A DNA stretch of 64,000 bases, from assembly GCA_900454475.1 (NCBI GenBank), contig UGSS01000002.1, positions 682,001-746,000 of the forward strand, given 5' to 3'. Numbering within the stretch: the first letter of the stretch is position 1; each line of letters begins with the position of its first letter. Below are positions 46,651 to 60,002 of the stretch, one piece after another. Position numbers and translations under genes: made by a program. Under the pieces are notes generated by a model. That model made no database searches and was not told the DNA's origin. It saw only the letters and a list, made by a program, of their open reading frames with translations. This DNA is from [Pasteurella] mairii (lineage in GTDB: Bacteria; Pseudomonadota; Gammaproteobacteria; Enterobacterales; Pasteurellaceae).

Positions 46651-47631
46651 CTATGCTTGTTCAACGAGGCGTTTAATTTCGGCTTGCGATTGTAGTAACT
46701 CCGCTTTGGTGAGTGCAAAAACGCCTAAGCCACCATTTTTTAATTCAACCCAGCGAAACGGAACCGTTGGCAATTGTTCGACGAGGTGTACCATGCTGTT
46801 CCCCACTTCGCAGACTAATACGCCATTGTCGTTAAGATAATCCGTGGCGTGCAGTAAAATTTGTTTGGTGGCGTATAGCCCGTCAGAACCGGAACCGAGC
46901 GCTATTTCCGGTTCGTGATGGAATTCTTCCGGCATCTCTGCTAAGTCTTCTGCATCTACATACGGCGGATTGGTCACGATAAGATCGTAATGATCTTGTG
47001 GCAATTGGCGAAATAAATCTGATTGGATTGGGATTACGCGGTGGGCGAGTTGGTAGCGCTCAATATTAATTTCCGCCACATTTAACGCATCCACCGATAA
47101 ATCCACCGCATCCACTTCCGCTTGCGGAAATTGCTCGGCACAGGCGATAGCGATACAACCGCTGCCAGTACACATATCTAAAATACGCGTTGGTGACTGG
47201 GTTAGTAAACCAGCAAATTTTTCTTGAATCAGCGCGCTGATCGGCGAGCGCGGAATGATGACGCGTTCATCTACATAAAATTCTAATCCGCAAAACCAAG
47301 CGCTGTTGGTAAGATAGGCAACGGGAATGCGTTGATTAATACGTTGTGTTACCAATTCAATGATGGTTTCTTTTTCTGTTTGAGTGAGACGGGACGGATA
47401 AAAGGCAGCGGGAAAATCGGGCGGCAGTTGCAGCGCCGAGAAAACCAATTGTTGTGCTTCATCCCAGCCATTATCATAACCATGACCATAATAAATTTCT
47501 GCGCGGTTGAACATAGACAATGTCCAGCGCAAATAATCTTGGATAGAATGCAGATCTTGCGTAATTTGTGAGGCAAGTAATTGCGGATCAATAATATCGT
47601 TGTTGGGATCGAGATGAAAATGGGTATTCAT
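46651..47631 (-). CDS. prmB: 50S ribosomal protein L3 glutamine methyltransferase
   Basis: 326-aa SAM-dependent enzyme that N5-methylates a glutamine in ribosomal protein L3. Motif I is [20 protein letters not shown], and the catalytic NPPY is in [20 protein letters not shown]. The N-terminal [26 protein letters not shown] and the length favour PrmB over the release-factor enzyme PrmC. smrB is divergent upstream, as with E. coli prmB and smrB. Confidence 0.94.
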   Translation of the reverse strand: MNTHFHLDPNNDIIDPQLLASQITQDLHSIQDYLRWTLSMFNRAEIYYGHGYDNGWDEAQQLVFSALQLPPDFPAAFYPSRLTQTEKETIIELVTQRINQRIPVAYLTNSAWFCGLEFYVDERVIIPRSPISALIQEKFAGLLTQSPTRILDMCTGSGCIAIACAEQFPQAEVDAVDLSVDALNVAEINIERYQLAHRVIPIQSDLFRQLPQDHYDLIVTNPPYVDAEDLAEMPEEFHHEPEIALGSGSDGLYATKQILLHATDYLNDNGVLVCEVGNSMVHLVEQLPTVPFRWVELKNGGLGVFALTKAELLQSQAEIKRLVEQA

Positions 47632-47771
47632 AGGCTATCCTTCGTCAAGCAGGCGAAAATTTGTTATGATAATCATGTGGCACTATTTTATGTCAAGTCG
47701 GTGATCAAAATCGACATTTATATCAGATTATTTTTACAATTCAGAAAAATTTTTATCATCATAAGAAAACT

Positions 47772-48278
47772 ATGTTAAAAGAAGAAGATATTGCTTTATT
47801 TCGTGAGGCGATCAAAGGAGCAAAAAAATTGCAGCAAAATGAGTTTGTACCGCCACGGGTGAAAAATAGACGAAAAAAAGAGGAAATTCGCAGTCTTCGC
47901 GAAACAGAAGATACGCTGTTTTTCTTCTCGGACGAATATGAGCCCTTATTGGAAGAAGAAAGTGCGGTCAAATATTTGCGTGAAAATGAAGACAGTTACT
48001 TGTTGAAACAATTACGCCGTGGCGATTTTTCCCCACAAATTTTTTTAGATTTACATGGTTTAACCAAAGATGAAGCTAAATTGGAGCTGGCGGAATTAAT
48101 TCTTGCCTGTGAAAAAGCGCATTTATATTGCGCCAGCGTGATGACCGGATATGGCACTTATACTTTAAAACGCCAAATTCCCCGTTGGTTGGTGCAACAT
48201 CCGCGTGTGCGCGCTTTACATCAAGCGCCGAAAGCGTGGGGTGGGGAAGCGGCGATTTTAATGCTGTTGGATGTGTAA
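47772..48278 (+). CDS. smrB: Smr-domain endonuclease SmrB (ribosome rescue factor)
   Basis: 168-aa protein with a charged helical N-terminus and a C-terminal Smr domain. SmrB cleaves mRNA between collided ribosomes in E. coli. The DLHGL motif (FLDLHGLTKDEAKLEL, about residues 94-109) is intact. The second motif reads VMTGYGTYTLKRQIPRWLVQ where E. coli, from memory, has VMHGHGKHILKQQTP, so both histidines of the HGHG loop are replaced. The C-terminal ALHQAPKAWGGEAAILMLL is typical. It is divergent from prmB. Confidence 0.9.
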   Translation: MLKEEDIALFREAIKGAKKLQQNEFVPPRVKNRRKKEEIRSLRETEDTLFFFSDEYEPLLEEESAVKYLRENEDSYLLKQLRRGDFSPQIFLDLHGLTKDEAKLELAELILACEKAHLYCASVMTGYGTYTLKRQIPRWLVQHPRVRALHQAPKAWGGEAAILMLLDV

Positions 48279-48393
48279 GAAATGGCATTCAGGGGCGCTA
48301 CGCAGTTGAATTTTTCTGGGTAGTGCGAGTAAAAGGTTATCGGATTTTGCTTGATTTGTGTATAATTGCGTCAAGTGAAAAAAGGAAGGGGAT

Positions 48394-49020
48394 ATGAGTC
48401 AGTTTTTTTATGTTCATCCGGAAAATCCACAAGCGCGTTTGATTAATCAAGCGGTGGAAATTTTACGCAAAGGTGGCGTTATCGTTTATCCGACAGATTC
48501 AGGATATGCGTTGGGCTGTTTAGTCGGCGATAAGCACGCAATGGATAGAATTGTGCAAATCAGGCAGCTACCAGAAGGGCATAATTTTACGTTGGTATGC
48601 AGCGATTTGTCAGAATTATCGACTTATTCGGTGGTGACCAATCGCGCTTATCGGTTGATTAAAAATAATACACCGGGTCGCTATACCTTTATTTTAACCG
48701 CTACCAAAGAATTGCCACGGCGTTTGATGACGTCGAAACGTAAAACCATTGGTTTGCGCGTACCGGATAATCAGATTGCCTTGGAATTGTTGAAAGCATT
48801 AAACGAACCGCTGTTATCTTGTTCGTTGATGTTGCCCGGCGAAGATCATATCACCCAATCGGATCCAGAGGAAATTCGCGATCGGCTAGAGCGCCAAGTG
48901 GATTTGATTATTCATGGCGGTTATTTGGGGCAAGAGCCAACGACGGTGGTGGATTTGACGGAAGAAGCGCCGGTTATTTTACGTGAAGGAAGCGGATCTA
49001 CCGCCCCTTTTATCGGATAA
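48394..49020 (+). CDS. yciO: YciO, Sua5/YrdC family
   Basis: 208-aa YrdC-fold protein. YciO is a paralogue of TsaC, which makes threonylcarbamoyl-AMP; its own role is not settled. The N-terminal MSQFFYVHPENPQARLINQA, VYPTDSGYALGC and LPEGHNFTLVCSDLSELSTYS track the YciO subgroup closely, as does IIHGGYLGQEPTTVVDLT. AAGGGGATATG gives the start. rluB follows after 45 nt, the same neighbourhood as in E. coli. Confidence 0.92.
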   Translation: MSQFFYVHPENPQARLINQAVEILRKGGVIVYPTDSGYALGCLVGDKHAMDRIVQIRQLPEGHNFTLVCSDLSELSTYSVVTNRAYRLIKNNTPGRYTFILTATKELPRRLMTSKRKTIGLRVPDNQIALELLKALNEPLLSCSLMLPGEDHITQSDPEEIRDRLERQVDLIIHGGYLGQEPTTVVDLTEEAPVILREGSGSTAPFIG

Positions 49021-49065
49021 ATTTAATTACAATGAAAGACGCTTGTGAAAGCGACAAGAGGAAAT

Positions 49066-51076
<2,011 letters not shown>

Positions 51077-51266
51077 GTGGCGTGGCTGAATGCGAAATTG
51101 GATAAAGTGCGGTGATGTTTTATCGCGTTTTTTATCGCCTTTTCCCTTATGTTTTTTGCTTTTCTTGAGAGTGGATGAAAAAGTGCTCACAGAAAAAAGA
51201 TGTCTTTTTAGTGGATTTATGTAAGAATAAGGCTTTATTTTTAATTTATTCGTTATAGGAAACACC

Positions 51267-52094
51267 ATGTCAAACTTGCAAAATATCATTGAAGCGGCAT
51301 TTGAGCGTCGCGCCGACATTACGCCAAAAACCGTTGATGCACAAACGCGTGCAGCCATTGAGGAAGTGATCGAAGGATTGGATCAGGGAAAATATCGCGT
51401 GGCGGAAAAAATTGATGGCGAGTGGGTGACCCATCAATGGTTGAAAAAAGCGGTATTACTTTCTTTCCGCATTAATGATAACGAAATTATTGACGGGGCG
51501 GAAACCAAATATTATGACAAAGTGCCATTGAAATTTGCTAATTACACCGCTGAACGTTTCCAACAAGAAGGCTTCCGCGTAGTGCCATCTGCAACTGTGC
51601 GTAAAGGCGCGTATATTGCTAAAAACACCGTATTAATGCCATCTTATGTCAATATCGGGGCCTACGTTGGCGAAGGTACCATGGTCGATACTTGGGCAAC
51701 CGTGGGATCTTGTGCGCAAATCGGTAAAAATGTGCATTTATCTGGTGGCGTAGGTATTGGTGGCGTATTAGAACCGTTACAGGCAAACCCAACCATTATC
51801 GGCGACAACTGCTTTATCGGCGCACGTTCTGAAGTGGTTGAGGGCGTTATCGTGGAAGACGGTTGCGTGATTTCTATGGGCGTCTTTATCGGTCAATCTA
51901 CCAAAATTTATGATCGCGAAACCGGCGAAGTGTTCTACGGACGTGTTCCGGCGGGATCTGTGGTGGTTTCCGGCAGCTTACCATCTAAAGATGGTAAATA
52001 TAGCTTATATTGCGCGGTAATCGTGAAAAAAGTTGATGCGAAAACCTTAGGAAAAGTGGGTATCAACGAATTGTTGCGTTCAATTGAAGAATAA
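51267..52094 (+). CDS. dapD: Tetrahydrodipicolinate N-succinyltransferase
   Basis: 275-aa left-handed beta-helix acyltransferase of the succinylase branch of diaminopimelate/lysine synthesis. Hexapeptide repeats run from [20 protein letters not shown] to [20 protein letters not shown], and the C-terminal [21 protein letters not shown] is conserved. ATAGGAAACACC precedes the ATG. It acts two steps after dapB. A hairpin terminator follows. Confidence 0.96.
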   Translation: MSNLQNIIEAAFERRADITPKTVDAQTRAAIEEVIEGLDQGKYRVAEKIDGEWVTHQWLKKAVLLSFRINDNEIIDGAETKYYDKVPLKFANYTAERFQQEGFRVVPSATVRKGAYIAKNTVLMPSYVNIGAYVGEGTMVDTWATVGSCAQIGKNVHLSGGVGIGGVLEPLQANPTIIGDNCFIGARSEVVEGVIVEDGCVISMGVFIGQSTKIYDRETGEVFYGRVPAGSVVVSGSLPSKDGKYSLYCAVIVKKVDAKTLGKVGINELLRSIEE

Positions 52095-52121
52095 TTTGTG
52101 GTTAAGGCAGCAGTGTTAAAC

Positions 52122-52152
52122 AAAAAGTGCGGTCATTTTTACCGCGCTTTTT
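52122..52152 (+). terminator. Uptake-signal hairpin terminator after dapD
   Basis: AAAAAGTGCGGT / ACCGCGCTTTTT, a 12-bp stem with one mismatch and a 7-nt loop, directly after dapD. Confidence 0.85.
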
Positions 52153-52198
52153 CTTACACTTTTGAGCTGAATAATTAACTTAACGTTAGGCTATTCAA

Positions 52199-52522
52199 TT
52201 ATTTTTTCCAAATAATATGGTATTCGCGGTCTTCTTCGCGGTGCGAGATGAGGAGTTTGGCAAAAATATCGTCCATTTCATCTTGTTCATTGACCAAGCC
52301 AATCCAAACTTCCGCATAGGCTTCTGGGTCGATTAAAACGCCGATTTCTTGTTCCCAATCGTCGGCAGTTTCCACAAATTCTACCGCGCCGCGTTCTTCA
52401 AATTGTAAATTAAACAGCAAAATATCTGTCGGATCGAGGTTTTCGCCTGCCATCTCCAAGAAAATATCATAAGCTATATCAATAGCAGAGTCGGGATCGA
52501 GTTTTTGTCTATTTTGTGTCAT
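52199..52522 (-). CDS. yciU: dsDNA mimic protein YciU (DUF440)
   Basis: 107-aa strongly acidic protein. The H. influenzae homologue HI1450 has a structure whose charge pattern imitates double-stranded DNA and has been reported to bind HU. Recognisable segments are [37 protein letters not shown] and [20 protein letters not shown]. The start at 52522 follows TTTGGAAA; the longer frame to 52561 has no site. It converges on dapD. Confidence 0.9.
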   Translation of the reverse strand: MTQNRQKLDPDSAIDIAYDIFLEMAGENLDPTDILLFNLQFEERGAVEFVETADDWEQEIGVLIDPEAYAEVWIGLVNEQDEMDDIFAKLLISHREEDREYHIIWKK

Positions 52523-52678
52523 AAATTTTCCAAAGCTAAAACAACAAGAGAATTGTATCATAGCATAAAATATTACGTATCATTAGAGAAAAGATGAACG
52601 CGAAGCCAAAGGGAGTGGCTTGTGGAATATAACAAGAAAATGACCGCACTTTTGCTGATTTTGTGCTACATAAAAATA

Positions 52679-52702
52679 AAGCTGGCAAAATATTGCCAGC
52701 TT
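52679..52702 (-). terminator. Terminator of ppc
   Basis: AAGCTGGCAA-AATA-TTGCCAGCTT, a perfect 10-bp stem followed on the minus strand by TATTTTTAT, 22 nt beyond the ppc stop. Confidence 0.85.
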
Positions 52703-52723
52703 GGTAGATGAAACCATTCAATT

Positions 52724-55363
52724 CTAGCCTGTGTTACGCATTCCGGCAGCGATACCTGTGATAGTGATCATCAAGGCTTGCTCAACATCCGGATTTGGGT
52801 TTTCCGGATTTTCCCGTAAGCGACGCAATAATTCCACTTGCAATAAATTAAGCGGATCAGTGTAAACGTTGCGTAGCGCAATTGATTCGGCGATCCATGG
52901 CAAATCAGACATCAATTGATCTTCATGGGAAAGGGATAACACCGTTTTGATATCAGCGTTAAGCTGTTCGCGCAAGGCTTGTCCGAGGTACCATAACTCT
53001 TTTTTCACCAAGTGATGATCATAATGTTCCGATAACCAAGCGTCGGTTTTACTAAACACCATCTCCAACATCCCGATTCGGGTAGAGAAGAAAGGCCACA
53101 TTTTGCACATTTCGGCAATGGTTTCTTGTTGGCCGTTTTCGATTACTTGGCGAATAGCGGCGCCGGCGCCCAGCCATGCCGGTAACATTAAGCGATTTTG
53201 CATCCAAGCGAAAATCCAAGGGATGGCGCGCAAACTTTCTACACCACCATTTGGATTACGTTTTGCCGGGCGGGAGCCGAGTGGCAATTTAGATAACTCT
53301 TGTTCCGGTGTAGCAGAGCGGAAATAAGGTACAAAATCTTTATCACCACGCACCACACCGCGATAAACCTCGCAAGAACGAGCAGAAAGCTCATCCATCA
53401 CGGCGCGCCAATCGGCTTTCGGTTCCGGCGGTGGCAATAAATTGGCTTGTAAAATAGCGCTGGCGTAAAAATCTAAACTGCCGACTGCGACTTCTGGTAA
53501 GCCGAGTTTAAAGCGGATCATTTCCCCTTGTTCCGTTACACGTAAACCATTTTTCAAAGAACGCGGCGGTTGTGATAATAGCGCAGCATGTGCTGGTGCG
53601 CCACCGCGACCGATAGTACCGCCACGACCATGGAACAGGGTTAATTCAATGCCTAATTTTTCACATAAATTCACCAGTTGTTCTTGCGCGCGATATTGCG
53701 CCCAAGAGGCTGCCATCATGCCGGCATCTTTGGCACTGTCGGAATAACCGATCATTACCATTTGTTGATTATTGATCACGCCACGATACCAACCAATGTT
53801 GAATAATTGGGTCATCACTTCTTCAGAGGCATCTAAGTCATCTAAGGTTTCAAATAACGGAACCACCGGTAAATGATAAGGGACGCCGGCTTCTTTCAGC
53901 AGTAGATGCACCGCGAGGACATCTGATGTGGTACGCGCCATGGAAATAATATAACAAGAAATCACCCCTTCCGGTTGTTCGGCGATTACGCGACAGGTTT
54001 CCAACACTTCTTGGGTGTTTTCTGATGGTGCCCAGTCGCGTGGTAATAATGGGCGGCGCGAGCTAAGTTCGCGAATTAAAAAAGCTTGTTTATCGTCTTC
54101 TGTCCATTGCGAATAATCGCCTAAACCGATATAGCGGGTAATTTCCGCGATAGCATCTGTATGGCGGGTACTTTCTTGGCGGATATCTAAACGCGATAGG
54201 CTCAATCCGAAACAACGCACGCGGCGTAAACAATCTAGCAAATCCCCATTGGCAATAATACGCATACCGCATTGTTGTAACGATTGGTAGCAGTCGTATA
54301 GCGGTTCCCAAAGTTGCTCGTCTTGAGTGAGGATTTCATCTCGCGTAATGGTCGGCGTTCTGCCTTCTAATAAACTTCCGTAATACGCTACGGTTTTGGT
54401 TAATTTGCTGCGTAAGTCTTTGATCACCACGCGGTAAGGTTCAAGATGATCGCCATATTTAGCACGGAATTCATCCGTACATTGAATGACGGAAAGTTCA
54501 TCAACTAAGCCTTGAATGTCGGATAAGAATAATTCCGCCGCTTTCCAACGGTTCATGGCTAATACTTGGCGTGTGGTTTTGGCGGTTACAAACGGATTTC
54601 CGTCACGGTCGCCCCCCATCCAAGATGAAAATTTTACCGGCGCCAGATCAACAGGGTGTTGCACGCCAAAGTTTTTTTCCAAATGGAGATTGAGCTGACG
54701 ACAAAATTCCGGTACAGCTTTCCACAAACTGTTTTCCAATACCGCCATGCCCCATTTAGCTTCGTCCACGGGTGTCGGGCGTTGGGTACGAATTTCATTG
54801 GTATGCCATGCCAACGCGATTAATTGCATAAGGCGACGTTTTAATTTGCTGGTTTCCGCTTCAGTTAAATCATCATGTTCTAAGCGACTTAAACAGCGGT
54901 TGATTTCTACGTGTTTGTGAACCAACGAGCGGCGAGTAACTTCCGTTGGGTGTGCGGTTAAGACCAATTCAATCAATAAATTCTCAACGGTTTCAATTAC
55001 CTTTTCTTTCGCGATATGTTGTGCTTTTAAGTTTTTAAATAAGGCTTCCAAGGAGCGGGAGGACGCTTCTAGGTCAAAATGTTGGCGCGAAATCGTTTGA
55101 TATTGTTCGGCGATATTGGTCAAGTTTAAGAATTGGCTAAAGGCGCGCGCAACAGGAATAATTTGATCGTCGGAAATGGTTGCCAGCGTGTCTAGCAATT
55201 GTTGACGCGCTTTTTCGTCACCGGATCGTGAGTCACGGGAGAGTACTCGAATATTTTCAATCAGATCCAAAATGTCATTGCCTTGAGCGTCACGAATTGT
55301 TTCTCCAAGAAAATGCCCAAGCATACTGATGTTATTACGCATAGTAGAATATTGTGAGAGCAT
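52724..55363 (-). CDS. ppc: Phosphoenolpyruvate carboxylase
   Basis: 879-aa anaplerotic enzyme making oxaloacetate from phosphoenolpyruvate and bicarbonate. Catalytic regions are [14 protein letters not shown] (essential His), [52 protein letters not shown] and the final [12 protein letters not shown]. Length is normal. The 286 nt between its start and the purR stop are AT-rich and hold only its promoter region. Confidence 0.97.
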   Translation of the reverse strand: MLSQYSTMRNNISMLGHFLGETIRDAQGNDILDLIENIRVLSRDSRSGDEKARQQLLDTLATISDDQIIPVARAFSQFLNLTNIAEQYQTISRQHFDLEASSRSLEALFKNLKAQHIAKEKVIETVENLLIELVLTAHPTEVTRRSLVHKHVEINRCLSRLEHDDLTEAETSKLKRRLMQLIALAWHTNEIRTQRPTPVDEAKWGMAVLENSLWKAVPEFCRQLNLHLEKNFGVQHPVDLAPVKFSSWMGGDRDGNPFVTAKTTRQVLAMNRWKAAELFLSDIQGLVDELSVIQCTDEFRAKYGDHLEPYRVVIKDLRSKLTKTVAYYGSLLEGRTPTITRDEILTQDEQLWEPLYDCYQSLQQCGMRIIANGDLLDCLRRVRCFGLSLSRLDIRQESTRHTDAIAEITRYIGLGDYSQWTEDDKQAFLIRELSSRRPLLPRDWAPSENTQEVLETCRVIAEQPEGVISCYIISMARTTSDVLAVHLLLKEAGVPYHLPVVPLFETLDDLDASEEVMTQLFNIGWYRGVINNQQMVMIGYSDSAKDAGMMAASWAQYRAQEQLVNLCEKLGIELTLFHGRGGTIGRGGAPAHAALLSQPPRSLKNGLRVTEQGEMIRFKLGLPEVAVGSLDFYASAILQANLLPPPEPKADWRAVMDELSARSCEVYRGVVRGDKDFVPYFRSATPEQELSKLPLGSRPAKRNPNGGVESLRAIPWIFAWMQNRLMLPAWLGAGAAIRQVIENGQQETIAEMCKMWPFFSTRIGMLEMVFSKTDAWLSEHYDHHLVKKELWYLGQALREQLNADIKTVLSLSHEDQLMSDLPWIAESIALRNVYTDPLNLLQVELLRRLRENPENPNPDVEQALMITITGIAAGMRNTG

Positions 55364-55649
55364 AGAAACCTCTTAGTATAAATAGTAAATAAGATGATAG
55401 GTTATTTCATGAACATAGATATAACGCAAATTAGCGATAGAGGTCAATGTAATTTTTTAAAAAAATTAAAAAATTTAAATTTAGGGAAATAAATTAAATT
55501 TTTTTAAAAAAATCGTTACTAAATTAGCATAAATTTAATTGTTATAGCAATGTAATAGATAAATTTTTATTCATCAAATGACAGGAGGAGAGAATAAAAA
55601 GCGGACGAATAGCGGCATTATCCGCCCGTAGTAAAAAGCGCGGTTAATT

Positions 55650-56654
55650 TTAGCTCCGTTTTTTCACTGATTTGCGGATGACTAATTCTGGATAAAGCTC
55701 AATAACACGGTGTTCACTATTTTTTTTGCTGATACGTTCAAATAATAAACTTAATGCCTGCATTCCCAAACGGGCTTTAGATTGGTGAATGGTGGTCAAT
55801 GGTGGCGAATAAAAACGCGAGGAATGGATATTGTCATAACCGATAATGGAAATATCTTCCGGTACGCGCAAACCTTTTTCTCCGATAGCGGAAATGGCAC
55901 CCAACGCCATGACGTCATTACAACAAAAAACCGCAGTTGGTAATTTTTCTTGCGCCAAGATTTTATTCATGCACTCATAACCATCCTCCGGCTCGAAAAA
56001 GCCCTCCATAATCCAATCAGGATTGATCGTTAAATCAGCCTCTTGCATGGCTTTAACAAAACCATCATAGCGGTTTTTTGCGGTGGTTTTAATGAGCTCT
56101 CCGGCGATAACTCCAATGTCTTTATGCCCATTTTCGATCAGGTATTTCGTTGCTAAATAACCGCCATCAAAGCTATGATCTTGAATGAGATCGGTGTAAG
56201 GGTTGTTTGGACCCCAATCCATTACCACCATAGGGATGCTGGAAAAATCCGCTAATAAATCCAAAGAATCTTGCGTATATTCCGCACACATCACCAAGAT
56301 GCCATCCACGCGTTTTTTTGCCAACATATCAAGATGGTTGCGAATTTTTTCCGGATTATTTTGCGTATTGCATAAAAACAGCGAATACCCTTGGCGATAA
56401 CAATGTTCTTCGACTGCATGAATAATTTCAGCAAAATAAGGGGTTTCACTGGTAGTGACGATCATTCCGATAGATTTTGTCGTATTGACTTTTAAGCTAC
56501 GCGCTACAGCACTTGGCGAGTAATTTAGGACTTTAATTGCCTGCAACACAACATTTTCTGTTTCAGTTGCAACAAAACGGGTTTTATTGATCACGTGGGA
56601 TACCGTTGTGGTTGAAACGCCCGCCATTTTTGCTACATCTTTAATTGTTGCCAT
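55650..56654 (-). CDS. purR: LacI-family purine repressor
   Basis: 334-aa LacI-type repressor. The N-terminal [20 protein letters not shown] with [12 protein letters not shown] and hinge [20 protein letters not shown] are those of PurR, which binds pur-operon operators with hypoxanthine or guanine as corepressor. The effector domain includes [20 protein letters not shown] and [20 protein letters not shown]. The start at 56654 follows GGAGGAGATT. The regulator appears monocistronic. Confidence 0.92.
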   Translation of the reverse strand: MATIKDVAKMAGVSTTTVSHVINKTRFVATETENVVLQAIKVLNYSPSAVARSLKVNTTKSIGMIVTTSETPYFAEIIHAVEEHCYRQGYSLFLCNTQNNPEKIRNHLDMLAKKRVDGILVMCAEYTQDSLDLLADFSSIPMVVMDWGPNNPYTDLIQDHSFDGGYLATKYLIENGHKDIGVIAGELIKTTAKNRYDGFVKAMQEADLTINPDWIMEGFFEPEDGYECMNKILAQEKLPTAVFCCNDVMALGAISAIGEKGLRVPEDISIIGYDNIHSSRFYSPPLTTIHQSKARLGMQALSLLFERISKKNSEHRVIELYPELVIRKSVKKRS

Positions 56655-56789
56655 AATCTCCTCCAAATCATTTTGACGCCTATTATAATAGAGAAGTGAG
56701 TTAGGTTAATAGCTTAATGATAAAAATTGTGAGAAGGTGGCGATATTATGATAGTTGCCTTGATAGGAGAAGGCGCGTGATAAGCGTCT

Positions 56790-56818
56790 AAAAGTGCGGT
56801 AATGTTAACCGCACTTTT
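56790..56818 (-). terminator. Uptake-signal hairpin terminator
   Basis: AAAAGTGCGGT / ACCGCACTTTT, an 11-bp stem with a 7-nt loop. It starts 5 nt after the stop of the minus-strand TIGR01619-type gene. Confidence 0.85.
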
Positions 56819-56823
56819 ATCGG

Positions 56824-57603
56824 TCAGTTTAATTGGGTTTTGTCCCACGCTAATTCTTGACTTTCCCAACCGATATATTCACCGGAAAATTGCAAGGAGA
56901 TTTCCTCAAATTGTTCCACATATTTGAAAATATCTGTCCCGCTTAAATTCATTTCTTGCTCTAATTTAACGATAAACGCCCTTTCTTCTTCATCCAAGGG
57001 AATTGGGATACTGGTGTGTTTTAGGGTTAAAAAGGAAATATTGTGTGTGGCGACATATTCAAGGAACAAATACATATTCTCTTCTTCCGGAAAATGAAAA
57101 GTATGCTCGATTAAATAAGTCATATCCAAACTGCGTCCATTTTGTATCAGCATATCCAAAATTTCTTCCGTCGCATTGATTTTCATTTCCAAGGGAGAGG
57201 GCAGGAGAAAATCAAAATAAATATCCCAGTTAGGATCTTGTTGTTCGCTAATGTTGGTCACTTGCGCAAAATCGGCAAGCACAGCTTTTAATGGCGCCGC
57301 ATCTTGGCAATAAAAATAAAGGGTCGCTTGTTTATCGGAAAGCATATAACCTACATAGACGGACTGCGGTTGTGCGCTTAATAATGTCGAAAGGCGCAAC
57401 ATTTCTTTCAGCAAGGGTTGATAATTTTCTGTTTGTGGCAACCCGTTTTCTTCCGCCGCATAAGGCAGCGAAAATTGCAAAATGGTGTGGTGGGTCGCTT
57501 GCGTTTTTTGATAGCTTTGGAACAGCGTCAAGTTTACGGAAAAAATCGCCACTTTTTCTTTAACCATGGAACGATAATTTTGCCAATTTTGTTCAATTTC
57601 CAT
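56824..57603 (-). CDS. TIGR01619-type protein (DUF695 plus RraB-like domain)
   Basis: 259-aa cytoplasmic protein of unknown function. The N-terminal half (EIEQNWQNYRSMVKEKVAIF, LTLFQSYQKTQATHHTILQFSLPY) resembles DUF695. The C-terminal half (YLIEHTFHFPEEENMYLFLEYVA, about residues 155-240) resembles the RraB ribonuclease E-regulator fold. I recall this family as found next to exonuclease III in Haemophilus. It starts 9 nt after xthA and shares its transcript. A terminator follows at once. Confidence 0.75.
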   Translation of the reverse strand: MEIEQNWQNYRSMVKEKVAIFSVNLTLFQSYQKTQATHHTILQFSLPYAAEENGLPQTENYQPLLKEMLRLSTLLSAQPQSVYVGYMLSDKQATLYFYCQDAAPLKAVLADFAQVTNISEQQDPNWDIYFDFLLPSPLEMKINATEEILDMLIQNGRSLDMTYLIEHTFHFPEEENMYLFLEYVATHNISFLTLKHTSIPIPLDEEERAFIVKLEQEMNLSGTDIFKYVEQFEEISLQFSGEYIGWESQELAWDKTQLN

Positions 57604-57612
57604 AGTCGCTTC

Positions 57613-58416
57613 CTATTTAAATTCAGCCCAGATCGGCGCATGATCCGACGGTTTTTCCATGGCGCGAATATCCAAAGCGATCCCCGCCGCCACGCAATGT
57701 TGCGCCAGTTCGTGATTTGCCAAAATATGATCAATGCGTAACCCACGGTTATCGTTAAACCCTTTGGAGCGATAATCAAACCACGAAAAGTGATCATTAA
57801 CCGTTGGGTTTAATTGTCTAAAGGTATCGACCAAACCGAATTGATACAAACGTTGGTACCATTCGCGTTCTTCCGGTAAAAACGAGCATTTGCCGGTGCG
57901 CAACCAACGTTTGCGATTTTCTTCGCCGATACCAATATCCAAATCGCTCGGGCTGATGTTCATATCACCCATAATCACGATGGGTTGTTGGGCTGGATGA
58001 TCTTGTTCTAAATAGCGCTGTAAATCCGCATAGAACTTGGCTTTGGCGGGAAATTTTGTTTCATGATTGCGGCTTTCGCCTTGGGGGAAATACCCATTAA
58101 TCACGGTTAATGAGCCAAAAGAGGTGGCTAAATCTGCCATAATAATGCGTTTTTGTGCCGCTTGATCGTCAGTTGGAAAACCTTTGCGAATTTGTGTTGG
58201 TGCCTGTTTTAGCAATAAGGCGACGCCATAATGTCCTTTTTGCCCGTGGTGAAAAACGTGATAACCCAAATGTTCAACCAAATTATGCGGAAAGTCTTCA
58301 TCAGCAACTTTAATTTCCTGTAATCCTAGTACATCCGGTTGATATTTTTCAATGACCGCTTCTAATTGATGCGGTCTTGCGCGTAATCCATTGATATTAA
58401 AAGACATTATTTTCAT
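57613..58416 (-). CDS. xthA: Exonuclease III
   Basis: 267-aa AP endonuclease and 3'-5' exonuclease of base-excision repair. Family residues are visible: [35 protein letters not shown] (metal-binding Glu), [57 protein letters not shown] and the C-terminal [11 protein letters not shown] (catalytic His). It heads an operon with the TIGR01619-type gene. Confidence 0.96.
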   Translation of the reverse strand: MKIMSFNINGLRARPHQLEAVIEKYQPDVLGLQEIKVADEDFPHNLVEHLGYHVFHHGQKGHYGVALLLKQAPTQIRKGFPTDDQAAQKRIIMADLATSFGSLTVINGYFPQGESRNHETKFPAKAKFYADLQRYLEQDHPAQQPIVIMGDMNISPSDLDIGIGEENRKRWLRTGKCSFLPEEREWYQRLYQFGLVDTFRQLNPTVNDHFSWFDYRSKGFNDNRGLRIDHILANHELAQHCVAAGIALDIRAMEKPSDHAPIWAEFK

Positions 58417-58557
58417 AAATCGAAATCCTGACGTTATATTTTACTAAGTTGTTTTTCATTATACCTTAGATTGACAAAATCTTAATAAAATTGACCGCCC
58501 TTCGTGTATAAAATTAAATTATTTTTATTTTTTAGTTATGTAAATGTTAAGCCTCAA

Positions 58558-58573
58558 TGTGATAAAGCTCACA
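58558..58573. promoter_or_regulatory. CRP-cAMP binding site upstream of torY-torZ
   Basis: TGTGA-TAAAGC-TCACA, a perfect TGTGA-N6-TCACA match. A TATAGG -10-like hexamer at 58594-58599 would give a start near 58606, placing the site at about -41, the position of class II CRP activation. The promoter element is inferred. Confidence 0.75.
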
Positions 58574-58693
58574 TAAATTATAAAAATATGCCATATAGGT
58601 TGCATCTTACGTCGCTTTTTTTATTATCAATTAGAAAAAAGCATATTGTCTTATTTTAATTTTAGTTTTTCACATTGAGGGAGAGAACGCGTT

Positions 58694-59806
58694 ATGGCAA
58701 AGAAAGTCTATTTTTTGTCTGCAGTTGGATGCGTCATAATTGGAGTGGTGGGCATATTGGGAGCGCAATATGTGATGAAAGAAACCAGTAGTAGCGAATT
58801 TTGCGTTAGTTGCCATTCCATGAGTTATCCGCAAGCAGAATGGGAGGGCAGTATACATTATTCGAATCGCAAAGGCATTCGCGCCGAATGTGCCGATTGT
58901 CATGTACCTCATGAAGGATTGGATTATGTCAAAGCTAAAGTCGTGGCGCTGAAAGATATATGGTACGAATGGCAAGGCAAATTAAAAACCCAAGAAGACT
59001 TTGAAAAACATCGTGCTGAAATGGCGAAAACCGTTTGGCAACAGATGAAAGATAGCGATTCGGCGACCTGTAAAACCTGTCATACGATGGAAGCCATGGT
59101 GCTTTCTGATCAAAGTGAATCAGCCCAGAAAATGCATAAATTGGCGCAAGAAACCCAGCAAACCTGTATTGATTGTCATAAAGGCTTAGTGCATTTCTTG
59201 CCGGAAAATGATGTGGATAATGCCGCGGCGAGCACGGAATTAGCGAAACATGGTGGCGAATTTAGCGAGGCGGATAACCTATTATATGCCTTGGCAATGA
59301 CGCCGGCGCAATTGCTGGCAGGCGGTGATATTCGTTTAATGCCTTTTGCGGAATTGAGCGCCTGGAAAACGGAAGGCGAGGAGATTGTGGCGCAATTACA
59401 TGGCTGGCAACAAGTTGGCGCAGAAAGCGTAGTGTATAGCCAATTGGGGCAACGAATTATGTTGGCGTTGCTGGAAGATAATGCGAAAGCGCAAGTGAAG
59501 ATCGAGAAAACTGTGCATGATGACGTGACCGCGTCTGATTGGAACGAGGTGACGTTGGCGCTGAAAGTCAATAAAAAGGCCTTGACTTCGAACTTAGCGG
59601 CGTTGAATCAATTTGGGCATAATTTAAATGAAACCCATTGTAGTGGTTGCCATGCGGCAATTGGTGCGGATCATTATACGGCGAATCAATGGATTGGCGT
59701 GGTGAATTCAATGAAAGATCGTACTTCAATGTCAGCGGATGATGTCAGAGCGGTCACTATTTATTTGCAACGTAATGCAAAAGATATGCAAGGTGTGGCG
59801 CATTAA
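58694..59806 (+). CDS. torY: Pentahaem c-type cytochrome TorY/TorC
   Basis: 370-aa membrane-anchored cytochrome that passes electrons from menaquinol to the periplasmic oxide reductase. It has an N-terminal membrane anchor (YFLSAVGCVIIGVVGILGAQ) and NapC/NirT-type haem sites CVSCH (37-41), CADCH (66-70), CKTCH (126-130) and CIDCH (158-162). A fifth site, CSGCH (316-320), lies in the C-terminal TorC-type domain. AGGGAGAGAAC precedes the ATG. torZ follows after 196 nt without a clear terminator, and a CRP site lies upstream. Confidence 0.93.
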   Translation: MAKKVYFLSAVGCVIIGVVGILGAQYVMKETSSSEFCVSCHSMSYPQAEWEGSIHYSNRKGIRAECADCHVPHEGLDYVKAKVVALKDIWYEWQGKLKTQEDFEKHRAEMAKTVWQQMKDSDSATCKTCHTMEAMVLSDQSESAQKMHKLAQETQQTCIDCHKGLVHFLPENDVDNAAASTELAKHGGEFSEADNLLYALAMTPAQLLAGGDIRLMPFAELSAWKTEGEEIVAQLHGWQQVGAESVVYSQLGQRIMLALLEDNAKAQVKIEKTVHDDVTASDWNEVTLALKVNKKALTSNLAALNQFGHNLNETHCSGCHAAIGADHYTANQWIGVVNSMKDRTSMSADDVRAVTIYLQRNAKDMQGVAH

Positions 59807-60002
59807 CGCACCGATTTAGCTGACTCCGAGCTTGTGTGCCTAAGTTGTTGTTTGATTTAAAACGGGCAATATGGCAGCAATGCCAGTAAAAGTGCGGTAA
59901 TTTTTTCCGTGTTTTTACTCAATGGATAAGTTGAGAAATCGGTTATCCACTCATCTTTAGAAAGGTGTCAAGTTTTAACTTTGTAACAAATCGAGGTTTA
60001 AA

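Noticed and set aside
49045-49065. GTG start seven codons upstream for rluB
   Set aside because: The ribosome site AAGAGG lies inside this extension, directly before the ATG at 49066.
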